From: Amylibacter sp.
GTDB lineage: Bacteria > Pseudomonadota > Alphaproteobacteria > Rhodobacterales > Rhodobacteraceae
Assembly (NCBI GenBank): GCA_027083485.1
Contig: JALWOO010000119.1
Coordinates: 1 to 7,968, forward strand
Reading direction: 5' to 3'
Length of the DNA: 7,968 bases
Numbering within the stretch: position 1 is the stretch's first letter; each line of letters begins with the position of its first letter. The position numbers and the translations under genes are program-made. The notes beneath the pieces were generated by a model. It made no database searches. It had not been told where the DNA came from and saw only the letters and a list, made by a program, of their open reading frames with translations. Below are positions 1-5,334 of the stretch, piece by piece.

Positions 1-423
1 CTTGGCACCATGCGCGTTACCGAACAGATCGACGCGCTGACAACCCTGTCAACCAACCCAATGAAATATCTGGTGGTGCCGCGGGTGGCAGCGGCCACGA
101 TTACCATGCCGATCCTTGCCTTTATTGGCGATATCATTGGAATCATGGGCGGATTTCTGGTTGGTGTGAACCGGCTCAATTTTAACGCGGCCACCTATAT
201 CAACAACACTTACGATTTTCTGGAATTCAGCGACGTGTTTTCCGGTCTGGTCAAAGCCGCCGTTTTCGGGTTCATCGTGGCGCTGATGGGCTGCTACAAC
301 GGCTATTACTCCGGCCGTGGCGCGCAGGGCGTTGGCCGGGCAACCACCAATGCGGTTGTTTCAGCATCGGTTCTCATTCTGGCCGCAAATTACATCCTCA
401 CAGAGGTATTCTTTACGTCATGA
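1..423 (+). CDS. mlaE: MlaE-family phospholipid ABC transporter permease, C-terminal part
   Basis: This is the C-terminal portion of the inner-membrane permease of an Mla-type (MCE-associated) ABC transporter, which moves phospholipids between the inner and outer membranes. The frame is already open at base 1, where the residues read LGTMRVTEQIDAL. This is the hallmark MlaE motif (LGxMxVxEQIDAL), so the ATG at base 10 is internal and the true start lies upstream of the window. After the motif come hydrophobic segments (PRVAAATITMPILAFIGDIIGIMGG, and later AAVFGFIVALMGCYNGY) and the family-typical GRGAQGVGRATTNAVV stretch before the last helix. The stop TGA overlaps the start of the next gene (ATGA at 420-423), so the two are very probably translationally coupled. 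Family assignment is secure. Membership in a true Mla system rather than a related MCE importer is inferred. Confidence 0.93.
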   Translation, partial: LGTMRVTEQIDALTTLSTNPMKYLVVPRVAAATITMPILAFIGDIIGIMGGFLVGVNRLNFNAATYINNTYDFLEFSDVFSGLVKAAVFGFIVALMGCYNGYYSGRGAQGVGRATTNAVVSASVLILAANYILTEVFFTS

Positions 424-1175
424 CCCCGATGATTGAAATGAAAGGGTTGAAAAAATCCTTCGGCAACAACCACGTTTTGCGCGGCATTGATCTGGTAATC
501 CCCAAGGGCGAAAGCATGGTGATCATCGGCGGTTCCGGCACCGGTAAATCCGTGACCTTGAAATGTATTCTGGGCCTGATCAAACCCGATGCCGGCGAAA
601 TTCTGGTCGATGGCAAAAACGCCCTTGGCGGCGATCGGGATGCGTTTCTGGCACAATTCGGCATGCTGTTTCAGGGCGGCGCGTTGTTTGATTCCCTGCC
701 TGTCTGGCAAAACGTCGCCTTTCGCCTGTTGCGTGGCAAAGACAAGCTCAACAAATCCCAGGCCCATGAACTGGCCGTAGAAAAGCTACGCCGTGTGGGG
801 CTGAAACCCGATGTGGCAGATCTGTTTCCGGCAGAGCTATCCGGCGGGATGCAAAAACGTGTGGGGCTGGCACGGGCAATCGCAGCGGAACCGAAAATTA
901 TCTTTTTCGATGAACCAACCACCGGCCTTGATCCGATTATGTCCGGTGTGATCAACGAGTTGGTCCGCGAAATCGTGGTGGAAATGGGCGCAACCGCCAT
1001 GACAATCACCCATGATATGTCCAGCGTGCGCGCCATTGCCGACAAGGTGGCGATGATCCACGAAGGCGTTGTGCAATGGACCGGCCCGATTGGCGACATG
1101 GATAACAGCAACGATCCCTATCTGGACCAGTTCATAAATGCCCGTGCCGAAGGACCGATCGAGGCCGTGCGTTAG
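420..1175 (+). CDS. mlaF: MlaF-family phospholipid ABC transporter ATP-binding protein
   Basis: This is the cytoplasmic ATPase subunit that powers the MlaE-type permease encoded just upstream. The 251 residues carry a complete ABC ATPase: Walker A GGSGTGKS at 37-44, Q-loop Gln85 in LFQGGALFDSLPVWQNV (typical of MlaF), signature LSGGM at 140-144, Walker B IIFFDEP at 160-166, D-loop GLD at 169-171 and switch His198 in THD. The length is normal for the family. The start at 420 is preferred because it overlaps the mlaE stop as ATGA and a GAGG lies 13 bases upstream. An in-frame ATG at 429 is a possible alternative. The expected MCE (MlaD-type) substrate-binding gene does not follow; a convergent unrelated gene comes next, so mlaD must lie upstream or elsewhere. 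A short hairpin with five T bases overlaps the stop. Confidence 0.93.
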   Translation: MTPMIEMKGLKKSFGNNHVLRGIDLVIPKGESMVIIGGSGTGKSVTLKCILGLIKPDAGEILVDGKNALGGDRDAFLAQFGMLFQGGALFDSLPVWQNVAFRLLRGKDKLNKSQAHELAVEKLRRVGLKPDVADLFPAELSGGMQKRVGLARAIAAEPKIIFFDEPTTGLDPIMSGVINELVREIVVEMGATAMTITHDMSSVRAIADKVAMIHEGVVQWTGPIGDMDNSNDPYLDQFINARAEGPIEAVR

Positions 1176-1186
1176 GGCGCATTTTT
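1167..1186 (+). terminator. Weak candidate intrinsic terminator after mlaF
   Basis: TGCG at 1168-1171 pairs with CGCA at 1178-1181 around a six-base loop, with an extra G-T pair outside, and is followed directly by TTTTT at 1182-1186. The stem includes bases before the mlaF stop (1173-1175), which lies in the loop. The stem is only 4-5 pairs long, so it may be weak, but position and T-run fit the end of the operon before a convergent gene. Confidence 0.4.
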
Positions 1187-1196
1187 GCAAACCCAC

Positions 1197-1874
1197 TTAA
1201 TCCCGATTCAACCGGTGAAACAAATGCGTGAAAGTCGCCACGCCAAGCACCGGCACGATCAGGTTTAATACCGGCACCGACAGAGGCACCGCCATCAGGA
1301 TGCCCGCGAGCCAGATTTGCAAAAAATGACGCCGGCGCAAGGCTTTGGCGGCTTTGCGCCCGATGCGGCGCATGGCGACCATCTGAAAATATTCCCGCCC
1401 CAACAGCAAGCCGTTCACAATCCAGAAAATCACCGGAGCCAAAACCGTCGACAGCAGGTAAATCACCAACGCCAGCAGGTTCACAACAATGAGCAGGCCC
1501 AGAAATGACAGGGAATCAATCAGCATCTGGTTGAACGGCGTCCCCGCTGCCGGCGGCAAATGCGGGTAATGTTTGGCCTCCACCGCATCGGTGATCTGAT
1601 CCAGAAACAATCCGGTAAAGGCCGAGGCCACAGGCACCATTAGGAACACCGACAGGCCAATCATTGCGACAACAGCAAAGCCGGAGAGCAGGCTGCTCAG
1701 CCATTCGATTTCGCCAAACCAGGGCAAGGAAACCGTATCGGGCAGCACCAGTTGCAGCCCCCATGTGGCCCCGGCCAGCAGCAGAATCGTCAGCCCGATC
1801 CCCTTGAGCAACACGGCGCGAAATTTCGGGTCACCTGCCTGTGCCAATGCTTTGAAAAAGTCATCAAATATCAT
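1197..1874 (-). CDS. EI24 domain-containing (CysZ-like) inner-membrane protein
   Basis: This is a polytopic membrane protein of the EI24 family, whose best-known bacterial member is the sulfate permease CysZ. The 225 residues contain hydrophobic segments at about 20-45, 62-90, two between 122 and 158, and 183-215. An N-terminal AQAGDPKFRAVLLKGIGLT and a conserved GREYFQMVAMRR at about 159-170 are both characteristic of alphaproteobacterial EI24 proteins. An in-frame TTG at 1886 would add four residues. The ATG at 1874 is chosen because it overlaps the stop of the upstream nitroreductase gene as ATGA (1871-1874), implying coupling. Substrate is unknown: sulfate transport is suggested by CysZ homology only, and no cysteine-biosynthesis gene is adjacent. 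Confidence 0.85.
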   Translation of the reverse strand: MIFDDFFKALAQAGDPKFRAVLLKGIGLTILLLAGATWGLQLVLPDTVSLPWFGEIEWLSSLLSGFAVVAMIGLSVFLMVPVASAFTGLFLDQITDAVEAKHYPHLPPAAGTPFNQMLIDSLSFLGLLIVVNLLALVIYLLSTVLAPVIFWIVNGLLLGREYFQMVAMRRIGRKAAKALRRRHFLQIWLAGILMAVPLSVPVLNLIVPVLGVATFTHLFHRLNRD

Positions 1875-2446
1875 GCGTCGATCCAATCTGTCAGAGCGTT
1901 TACATCCGGGCGTTTGCGATCTGCCGGAACAACGGTTTCAGTGCCGATATGAATGAAACCGGCAATAAATTCATTGGGTTGCAGGGCAAAGCAGTCTTGC
2001 AACAAGGGCCGGTCAAACGCCATCCAGCCAGTGATCCAGTTCGCCCCCCAGCCAGCTGCCAGCGCCCCGTTCAGCACGGACAGACACACGGCCCCTGCCG
2101 ATAGAATCTGTTCGGTTTCCGGCACTTTTTCGGATGCTTTCGGCGAAGAAACCACAGCGATGCTGCAAGGGGCATTGGCAAAGATGTTGCGGGCTTTTTC
2201 AACCTGATCCGCAGGTTTCCCCATGGCAAGGGCGCGGGCCTCGACCTGTGTGGAAATGCGCTTGAGGGCATCGCCTTGCAAGACCAGAAACCGCCAAGGC
2301 TCCAGCATGCCATGATCCGGAGAGCGCGCGCCGATTTGCAAAATTTCCACCAATGCAGCGCGGTCTGGTGCGGGCAATGACAGGGTTTTGGCAGGTCGGG
2401 AACGGCGGGTGCGTAAAAACTCTAGCGCAGCGGGGTGAGCGGGCAT
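1871..2446 (-). CDS. YdjA-like nitroreductase family protein
   Basis: This is a probable FMN-dependent NAD(P)H oxidoreductase of the nitroreductase superfamily, closest in pattern to the small E. coli protein YdjA. The 191 residues show the N-terminal LEFLRTRRS with FMN-phosphate-binding Arg-Arg-Ser at about 14-16. RSPDHGMLEPWRFLVL at 41-56 matches the YdjA-type APDHxxxxPWRF motif. KVPETEQILSAG at 108-119 and GFIHIGTE near 163-170 follow. Length matches the family (about 185-195). The frame is open upstream to 2512, but the ATG at 2446 is chosen because AAGGA lies six bases before it and homology starts there. The physiological substrate is unknown. The stop overlaps the next gene by four bases, so the EI24 protein is co-translated with it. 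Confidence 0.88.
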   Translation of the reverse strand: MPAHPAALEFLRTRRSRPAKTLSLPAPDRAALVEILQIGARSPDHGMLEPWRFLVLQGDALKRISTQVEARALAMGKPADQVEKARNIFANAPCSIAVVSSPKASEKVPETEQILSAGAVCLSVLNGALAAGWGANWITGWMAFDRPLLQDCFALQPNEFIAGFIHIGTETVVPADRKRPDVNALTDWIDA

Positions 2447-2447
2447 G

Positions 2448-2502
2448 AAGGATCCTTGTAATGGCTTTAATGCCATGTGGGACCAAGCCGGCCTGCTGTC
2501 AA
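2448..2502 (-). promoter_or_regulatory. Leader of the nitroreductase gene: perfect -35, palindromic RBS, small hairpin
   Basis: On the minus strand a perfect TTGACA lies at 2502-2497. No convincing -10 hexamer is found 16-18 bases downstream, so the promoter call is tentative. Closer to the start, ATGGC/GCCAT (2461-2465 and 2472-2476) can form a five-pair hairpin. The Shine-Dalgarno AAGGA is part of a perfect ten-base palindrome AAGGATCCTT at 2448-2457. The palindrome could be an operator or simply a chance overlap. Confidence 0.3.
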
Positions 2503-2528
2503 GGGCCGCCAACGCCGGCCAATTGCGG

Positions 2529-2900
2529 TTAAATCAAACCCAGCCACTTGATCAGCGCATAATAGGCCACGCCGAACATCATCAGATTGATCACCAAAAC
2601 ACCAAGCCAGTTGATCCGAGCGCGGGCCTTGTCGCGGGCCACATCAATTTTGCTCAGGGCTTTGATACTGTTGTCGCGCGCGGCATTGACCCGTTTCACA
2701 TCAATCTGCCCGCGTCGGCGCGGGTGGGCGGTGCGTTTGCGTATTTCTTCCAGATAGGCCACATCTGCGGCAACCTCGCGCGGTAAACGGCGGCCGGCCT
2801 TGCGCATTTTATCCAGAAGCGACCCTTTTTTTGTGCCGAAAGCGTCAACCAATGCGCTCTCGATTGCGGCCTCGGCCACATCAATTGAATTCATCGTCAT
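2529..2900 (-). CDS. Basic 123-residue protein with C-terminal membrane anchor, unknown function
   Basis: I do not recognise a named family. The protein has an N-terminal soluble part of about 95 residues, strongly basic in the middle (KMRKAGRRLPREVAADVAYLEE at about 31-52, then RKRTAHPRRRG at about 54-64). A Lys/Arg-rich segment follows, then a single hydrophobic helix at about 97-120 (WLGVLVINLMMFGVAYYALI), with only a few residues after it. That layout suggests a tail-anchored inner-membrane protein with its basic domain in the cytoplasm. Small proteins with a similar GRRLPR motif occur in Rhodobacterales to my knowledge, without assigned function. The frame is open upstream to 3074, but the ATG at 2900 is preferred because GGGGGA lies six bases before it; a second ATG two codons later is possible. 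It sits 94 bases after the lipoprotein gene and could be co-transcribed with it. Confidence 0.7.
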   Translation of the reverse strand: MTMNSIDVAEAAIESALVDAFGTKKGSLLDKMRKAGRRLPREVAADVAYLEEIRKRTAHPRRRGQIDVKRVNAARDNSIKALSKIDVARDKARARINWLGVLVINLMMFGVAYYALIKWLGLI

Positions 2901-2944
2901 AATACATCCCCCAAGGAGTCCCTTTAAGGTAAACAGGAGATTAA

Positions 2945-2997
2945 CGACTCGCAAGCCGTTGCTCGGAAAAACTATGTTTCCAGAACGTGGCGAGTCA
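2945..2997. other. Nested imperfect inverted repeat between two minus-strand genes
   Basis: GACTCGC at 2946-2952 and GCGAGTC at 2990-2996 are exact inverted copies. Inside them CGTT (2957-2960) pairs with AACG (2984-2987), and GGAAA (2965-2969) with TTTCC (2977-2981) around a seven-base loop. The result is a stepped hairpin of about 51 bases. One outer arm covers the stop codon of the lipoprotein gene. No T-run follows on either strand, so it is not a standard intrinsic terminator. Both outer arms contain GANTC, the target of the alphaproteobacterial CcrM methylase, and a third GANTC lies at 2916-2920. Confidence 0.45.
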
Positions 2998-3402
2998 CTC
3001 GGTTGCAACAGGTTCCAACCCGGCCACCTCCTGACGCGGCGGGGGCAACCGCCCGCCGCCCCGTGGCGAAACATTTCGACCCGTCATACGTGCCCTTGAA
3101 AACAAACTGTTGCGGCGCGCGCAATTCACCTGCCCGAACACCTGCAAACCTGAAACCTGCAAGCTATCGGCCTGAACAGGGCAGCCGCTTGCCTGTTCCA
3201 TGGCGCGGGCGGCGGCAGGCCTGAGACGGTTTTCGGCGGGGTGTGTTTCCCGCCCCTGATAGAGCGCCAAAGCCTTGTTCTCTTGCTGATAAACCACGAA
3301 ATTCCGGCTGTCGGTGTTCACCACAACATCCTGAGCCACCTCTGGGCCGGATTGGGCACAGCCCAGCAGAAGGCCGGTACTCGCTACCAATTTCCTGAAC
3401 AC
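2995..3402 (-). CDS. Small putative lipoprotein, GTG start
   Basis: This is an unrecognised 135-residue protein with a very short lipoprotein signal: basic Arg3 and Lys4, a hydrophobic run, then lipobox Leu-Leu-Gly-Cys with Cys15 as the predicted lipidated residue. The mature part contains EQASGCPVQADSLQVSGLQV and a second cysteine, so Cys74 and Cys94 could form a disulfide in the periplasm. The last 30 residues are rich in Gly, Pro and Arg and look disordered. The frame is closed by a TGA immediately upstream of the GTG at 3402, so GTG is the first possible start. GGAGG lies eight bases before it. An ATG at 3406 belongs to another frame and sits too close to that Shine-Dalgarno. The gene is 91 bases downstream of nadE on the same strand. 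Lipoprotein status is well supported; function is unknown. Confidence 0.72.
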   Translation of the reverse strand: MFRKLVASTGLLLGCAQSGPEVAQDVVVNTDSRNFVVYQQENKALALYQGRETHPAENRLRPAAARAMEQASGCPVQADSLQVSGLQVFGQVNCARRNSLFSRARMTGRNVSPRGGGRLPPPRQEVAGLEPVATE

Positions 3403-3415
3403 TCATCCGCCCTCC
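3403..3415 (-). promoter_or_regulatory. Ribosome-binding site that selects the GTG start of the lipoprotein gene
   Basis: GGAGG occupies 3415-3411 on the minus strand. It is eight bases from the GTG at 3402 but only four from the out-of-frame ATG at 3406. Only the GTG frame gives a lipobox signal peptide. Spacing and product agree on GTG. Confidence 0.75.
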
Positions 3416-3493
3416 GCTTGTGGTGAAGCAAGGGCAGATTGGCCCAATTTCCTGACGAAGCCGTTAATCCGCCAAAAAGAAATCGCTAAAGGT

Positions 3494-5152
3494 TTAACGA
3501 TTGTCCCGCCAGCGGTTGACGATCGGATAGCGGCGATCCAGCCAAAAGGCCTTGTGAGTCAGGCGCGGCCCCGGTGCGGATTGGAAACGTTTGTATTCTG
3601 AAATGAAAACAAGGTGTTCCACCCGTTTAACCACATCGCGATCAAACCCTGCCGCAACGATTTCGGCCACCGATTTATCCTGATCCACCAGCAGTTCCAG
3701 AATCCCGTCCAGCACCGCATATTCAGGCAAGCTGTCGCTATCTTTTTGATCGTCACGCAGTTCGGCTGTCGGGGGTTTGTCAATAATCTGCGGCGGAATC
3801 ACCTCGCCTTTTGGCCCCAGCATCCAGTCGCGGTGATTCGCGTTACGCCAGCGGCAGCTCTCGAACACCCGCATTTTATAGAGGTCCTTGATCGGGTTAT
3901 ACCCGCCCGCCATATCGCCGTAAATCGTGGCATAGCCGACGGCGACCTCGGATTTATTGCCGGTTGTCAGCAACATTTCGCCAAATTTATTGGACAGGGC
4001 CATCAACAGCAGCCCGCGCAAACGGGACTGGATGTTTTCCTCGGCGAGGCCTTCTTCCAGCCCTTCAAACAGCGGGGCAAGCGTCTCTGTTATCGCTGCA
4101 CGGCCCGCTGTAATCGGTATGTTATCGAGCCGCACACCCAGATTTTTCGCCAATGCCGCCGCATCATCCAGAGAGCTTTGCGAGGTATATTCAGAAGGCA
4201 ACATCACACAACGCACGTTTTCAGCGCCCAGCGCATCCACTGCGATTGTGGCCACAATGGCGCTGTCAATGCCGCCGGAAAGGCCCAGCAGAACCTTCTT
4301 GAATCCGGTCTTGCCCATGTAATCGCGCAGCCCTTGCAGCATCACGCGGTAATCCTGTTCCCATTCATCCACATGCGGGATTTTATCCCCTTCAAGCGCC
4401 TGCCAGCCCCCGTCTTTGCGGATAAAATCGACGTGGGTGATATCCTCGTCAAACAGCGGCATTTGCATGGCCAGCCGCCCGCCTTGATTAAGCACGAAAG
4501 AGCCGCCATCAAAAATCTGGTCATCCTGCCCCCCCACCATATTCAAATAGACCAGCGGCAGATCATTTTCGATGACACGAGCAACCATGTGGTTGATTCT
4601 ACGGTCGAATTTTCCACGATAATAAGGCGAGCCATTCGGCACGATAAAGAGTTCCGCCCCGGATTCCGCCAATGTTTCGCAAACCTCCGCGTGCCAGGCA
4701 TCTTCGCAAACCGGAATGCCGATGCGCACGCCGTTCACGTTGACCGGGCCGGAAATCGGGCCGTGTTCAAACAGGCGCCGTTCATCAAACACATCGCTAT
4801 TCGGCAGCTCGTGTTTGCGTATCGTTGCGGCGATTTTACCGTCTTTCAACACGAAATAGGCGTTGTACAACCGCCCCTCTTCCAGCAAGGGCGCTCCTAT
4901 GCCGATGGCCGGCCCTTGCGCACACTTGCGCGCCAGCATTTCCACATGCGCCATGGCATCGAGCGTAAAAGCTTCGCGCAGAACCAGATCCTGAGCCTGA
5001 TAGCCGGTAACAAACATTTCCGGAAACACCACCATATCGGCCCCCGCCGCTGCGGCAACGGAATGGGCCTCTGCGGCCTTGGCAATATTGCCGGCGAAAT
5101 CCCCCAATGTCGGGTTCAGCTGAGCCAATGTCAGTCGCAATATATCTTGCAT
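3494..5152 (-). CDS. nadE: Glutamine-dependent NAD+ synthase
   Basis: NadE catalyses the last step of NAD+ synthesis in the cytoplasm: ATP-dependent amidation of nicotinic acid adenine dinucleotide, with ammonia taken from glutamine. The 552 residues show both domains. Residues 1 to about 255 form the nitrilase-type glutaminase, with catalytic triad Glu45 (FPEMF), Lys113 (RKHELPN) and Cys149 (PVCEDAW). From about 270 onward is the synthetase, with the PP-loop SGGIDSA at 292-298, the ENIQSRLRG motif at 372-380 and TTGNKSE at 396-402. The length is normal for the fused form, and all key residues are present. The ATG at 5152 has AAGGA seven bases upstream. The gene heads the minus-strand series and is divergent from the MORN gene. 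Confidence 0.96.
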   Translation of the reverse strand: MQDILRLTLAQLNPTLGDFAGNIAKAAEAHSVAAAAGADMVVFPEMFVTGYQAQDLVLREAFTLDAMAHVEMLARKCAQGPAIGIGAPLLEEGRLYNAYFVLKDGKIAATIRKHELPNSDVFDERRLFEHGPISGPVNVNGVRIGIPVCEDAWHAEVCETLAESGAELFIVPNGSPYYRGKFDRRINHMVARVIENDLPLVYLNMVGGQDDQIFDGGSFVLNQGGRLAMQMPLFDEDITHVDFIRKDGGWQALEGDKIPHVDEWEQDYRVMLQGLRDYMGKTGFKKVLLGLSGGIDSAIVATIAVDALGAENVRCVMLPSEYTSQSSLDDAAALAKNLGVRLDNIPITAGRAAITETLAPLFEGLEEGLAEENIQSRLRGLLLMALSNKFGEMLLTTGNKSEVAVGYATIYGDMAGGYNPIKDLYKMRVFESCRWRNANHRDWMLGPKGEVIPPQIIDKPPTAELRDDQKDSDSLPEYAVLDGILELLVDQDKSVAEIVAAGFDRDVVKRVEHLVFISEYKRFQSAPGPRLTHKAFWLDRRYPIVNRWRDNR

Positions 5153-5331
5153 TGAGCCATCCTTTTTCTGCCCGAAAAGAGCGTTAACTGCGTTTCAACA
5201 GGTTTCGCGGAACAAACACAAGACGCAAGAACCCTTGTCAGGCATTTTTCAACCGCTTAGAACTATGTCAAAAGCCGTTAATAAGATCAAAACCAAACAG
5301 GAGGGCCGGATCATTTTCCGGGGCCAACATA
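5153..5331. promoter_or_regulatory. Divergent intergenic region between nadE and the MORN gene
   Basis: These 179 bases must hold the promoters of both genes. A plus-strand candidate is TTGTCA at 5235-5240, 17 bases, TAGAAC at 5258-5263; it matches the sigma-70 consensus in five and four of six positions. It would give an mRNA leader of roughly 60 bases for the MORN gene. I found no minus-strand promoter for nadE that I would defend. There is no open reading frame with a plausible start and ribosome-binding site here. Confidence 0.5.
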
Positions 5332-5334
5332 TTG
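5299..5334 (+). promoter_or_regulatory. Distant Shine-Dalgarno with intervening hairpin before a TTG start
   Basis: A consensus AGGAGG lies at 5299-5304, 27 bases before the TTG at 5332, too far for normal use. Between them CCGGA (5306-5310) pairs with TCCGG (5317-5321) around a six-base loop. The flanking GG (5304-5305) and CC (5324-5325) can also pair, with two G bases bulged. Looping out 5306-5321 reduces the effective spacing to about 11 bases. A weaker GGGG at 5320-5323, eight bases from TTG, is part of the same structure and is the alternative ribosome-binding site. Confidence 0.45.

Noticed and set aside
1875..1886. TTG start extending the EI24 protein by four residues
   Set aside because: The ATG at 1874 overlaps the upstream stop as ATGA and is a better start codon.
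2447..2512. N-terminal extension of the nitroreductase by 22 residues
   Set aside because: The ATG at 2446 has AAGGA at ideal spacing and aligns with the family start; the extension has no family resemblance.
2488..2520. GC-rich CGGCC/GGCCG inverted repeats after the tail-anchored protein gene as a terminator
   Set aside because: Five-pair stems with several alternative pairings and no T-run on the minus strand; not convincing as a terminator.
3164..3406. ATG-started 80-codon minus-strand frame overlapping the lipoprotein start
   Set aside because: The Shine-Dalgarno is only four bases from this ATG, and the product lacks a lipobox or other feature. The GTG frame fits better.
3462..3499. 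Inverted repeat CGTTAA/TTAACG after nadE as a terminator
   Set aside because: The stem is A/T-rich and short with a loop of over 20 bases, and no T-run follows on the minus strand.
3614..5155. 513-codon open frame on the plus strand opposite nadE
   Set aside because: It is the antisense shadow of a fully conserved nadE gene. Its product is unnaturally rich in His, Arg, Phe and Gln and shows no domain, signal or ribosome-binding site.
3458..5282. Exact 11-mer AAGCCGTTAAT at 3458-3468 and 5272-5282, both intergenic
   Set aside because: Several 11-mer repeats are expected by chance in 8 kb; the orientations relative to the genes differ and no palindrome or spacing pattern supports a shared operator.
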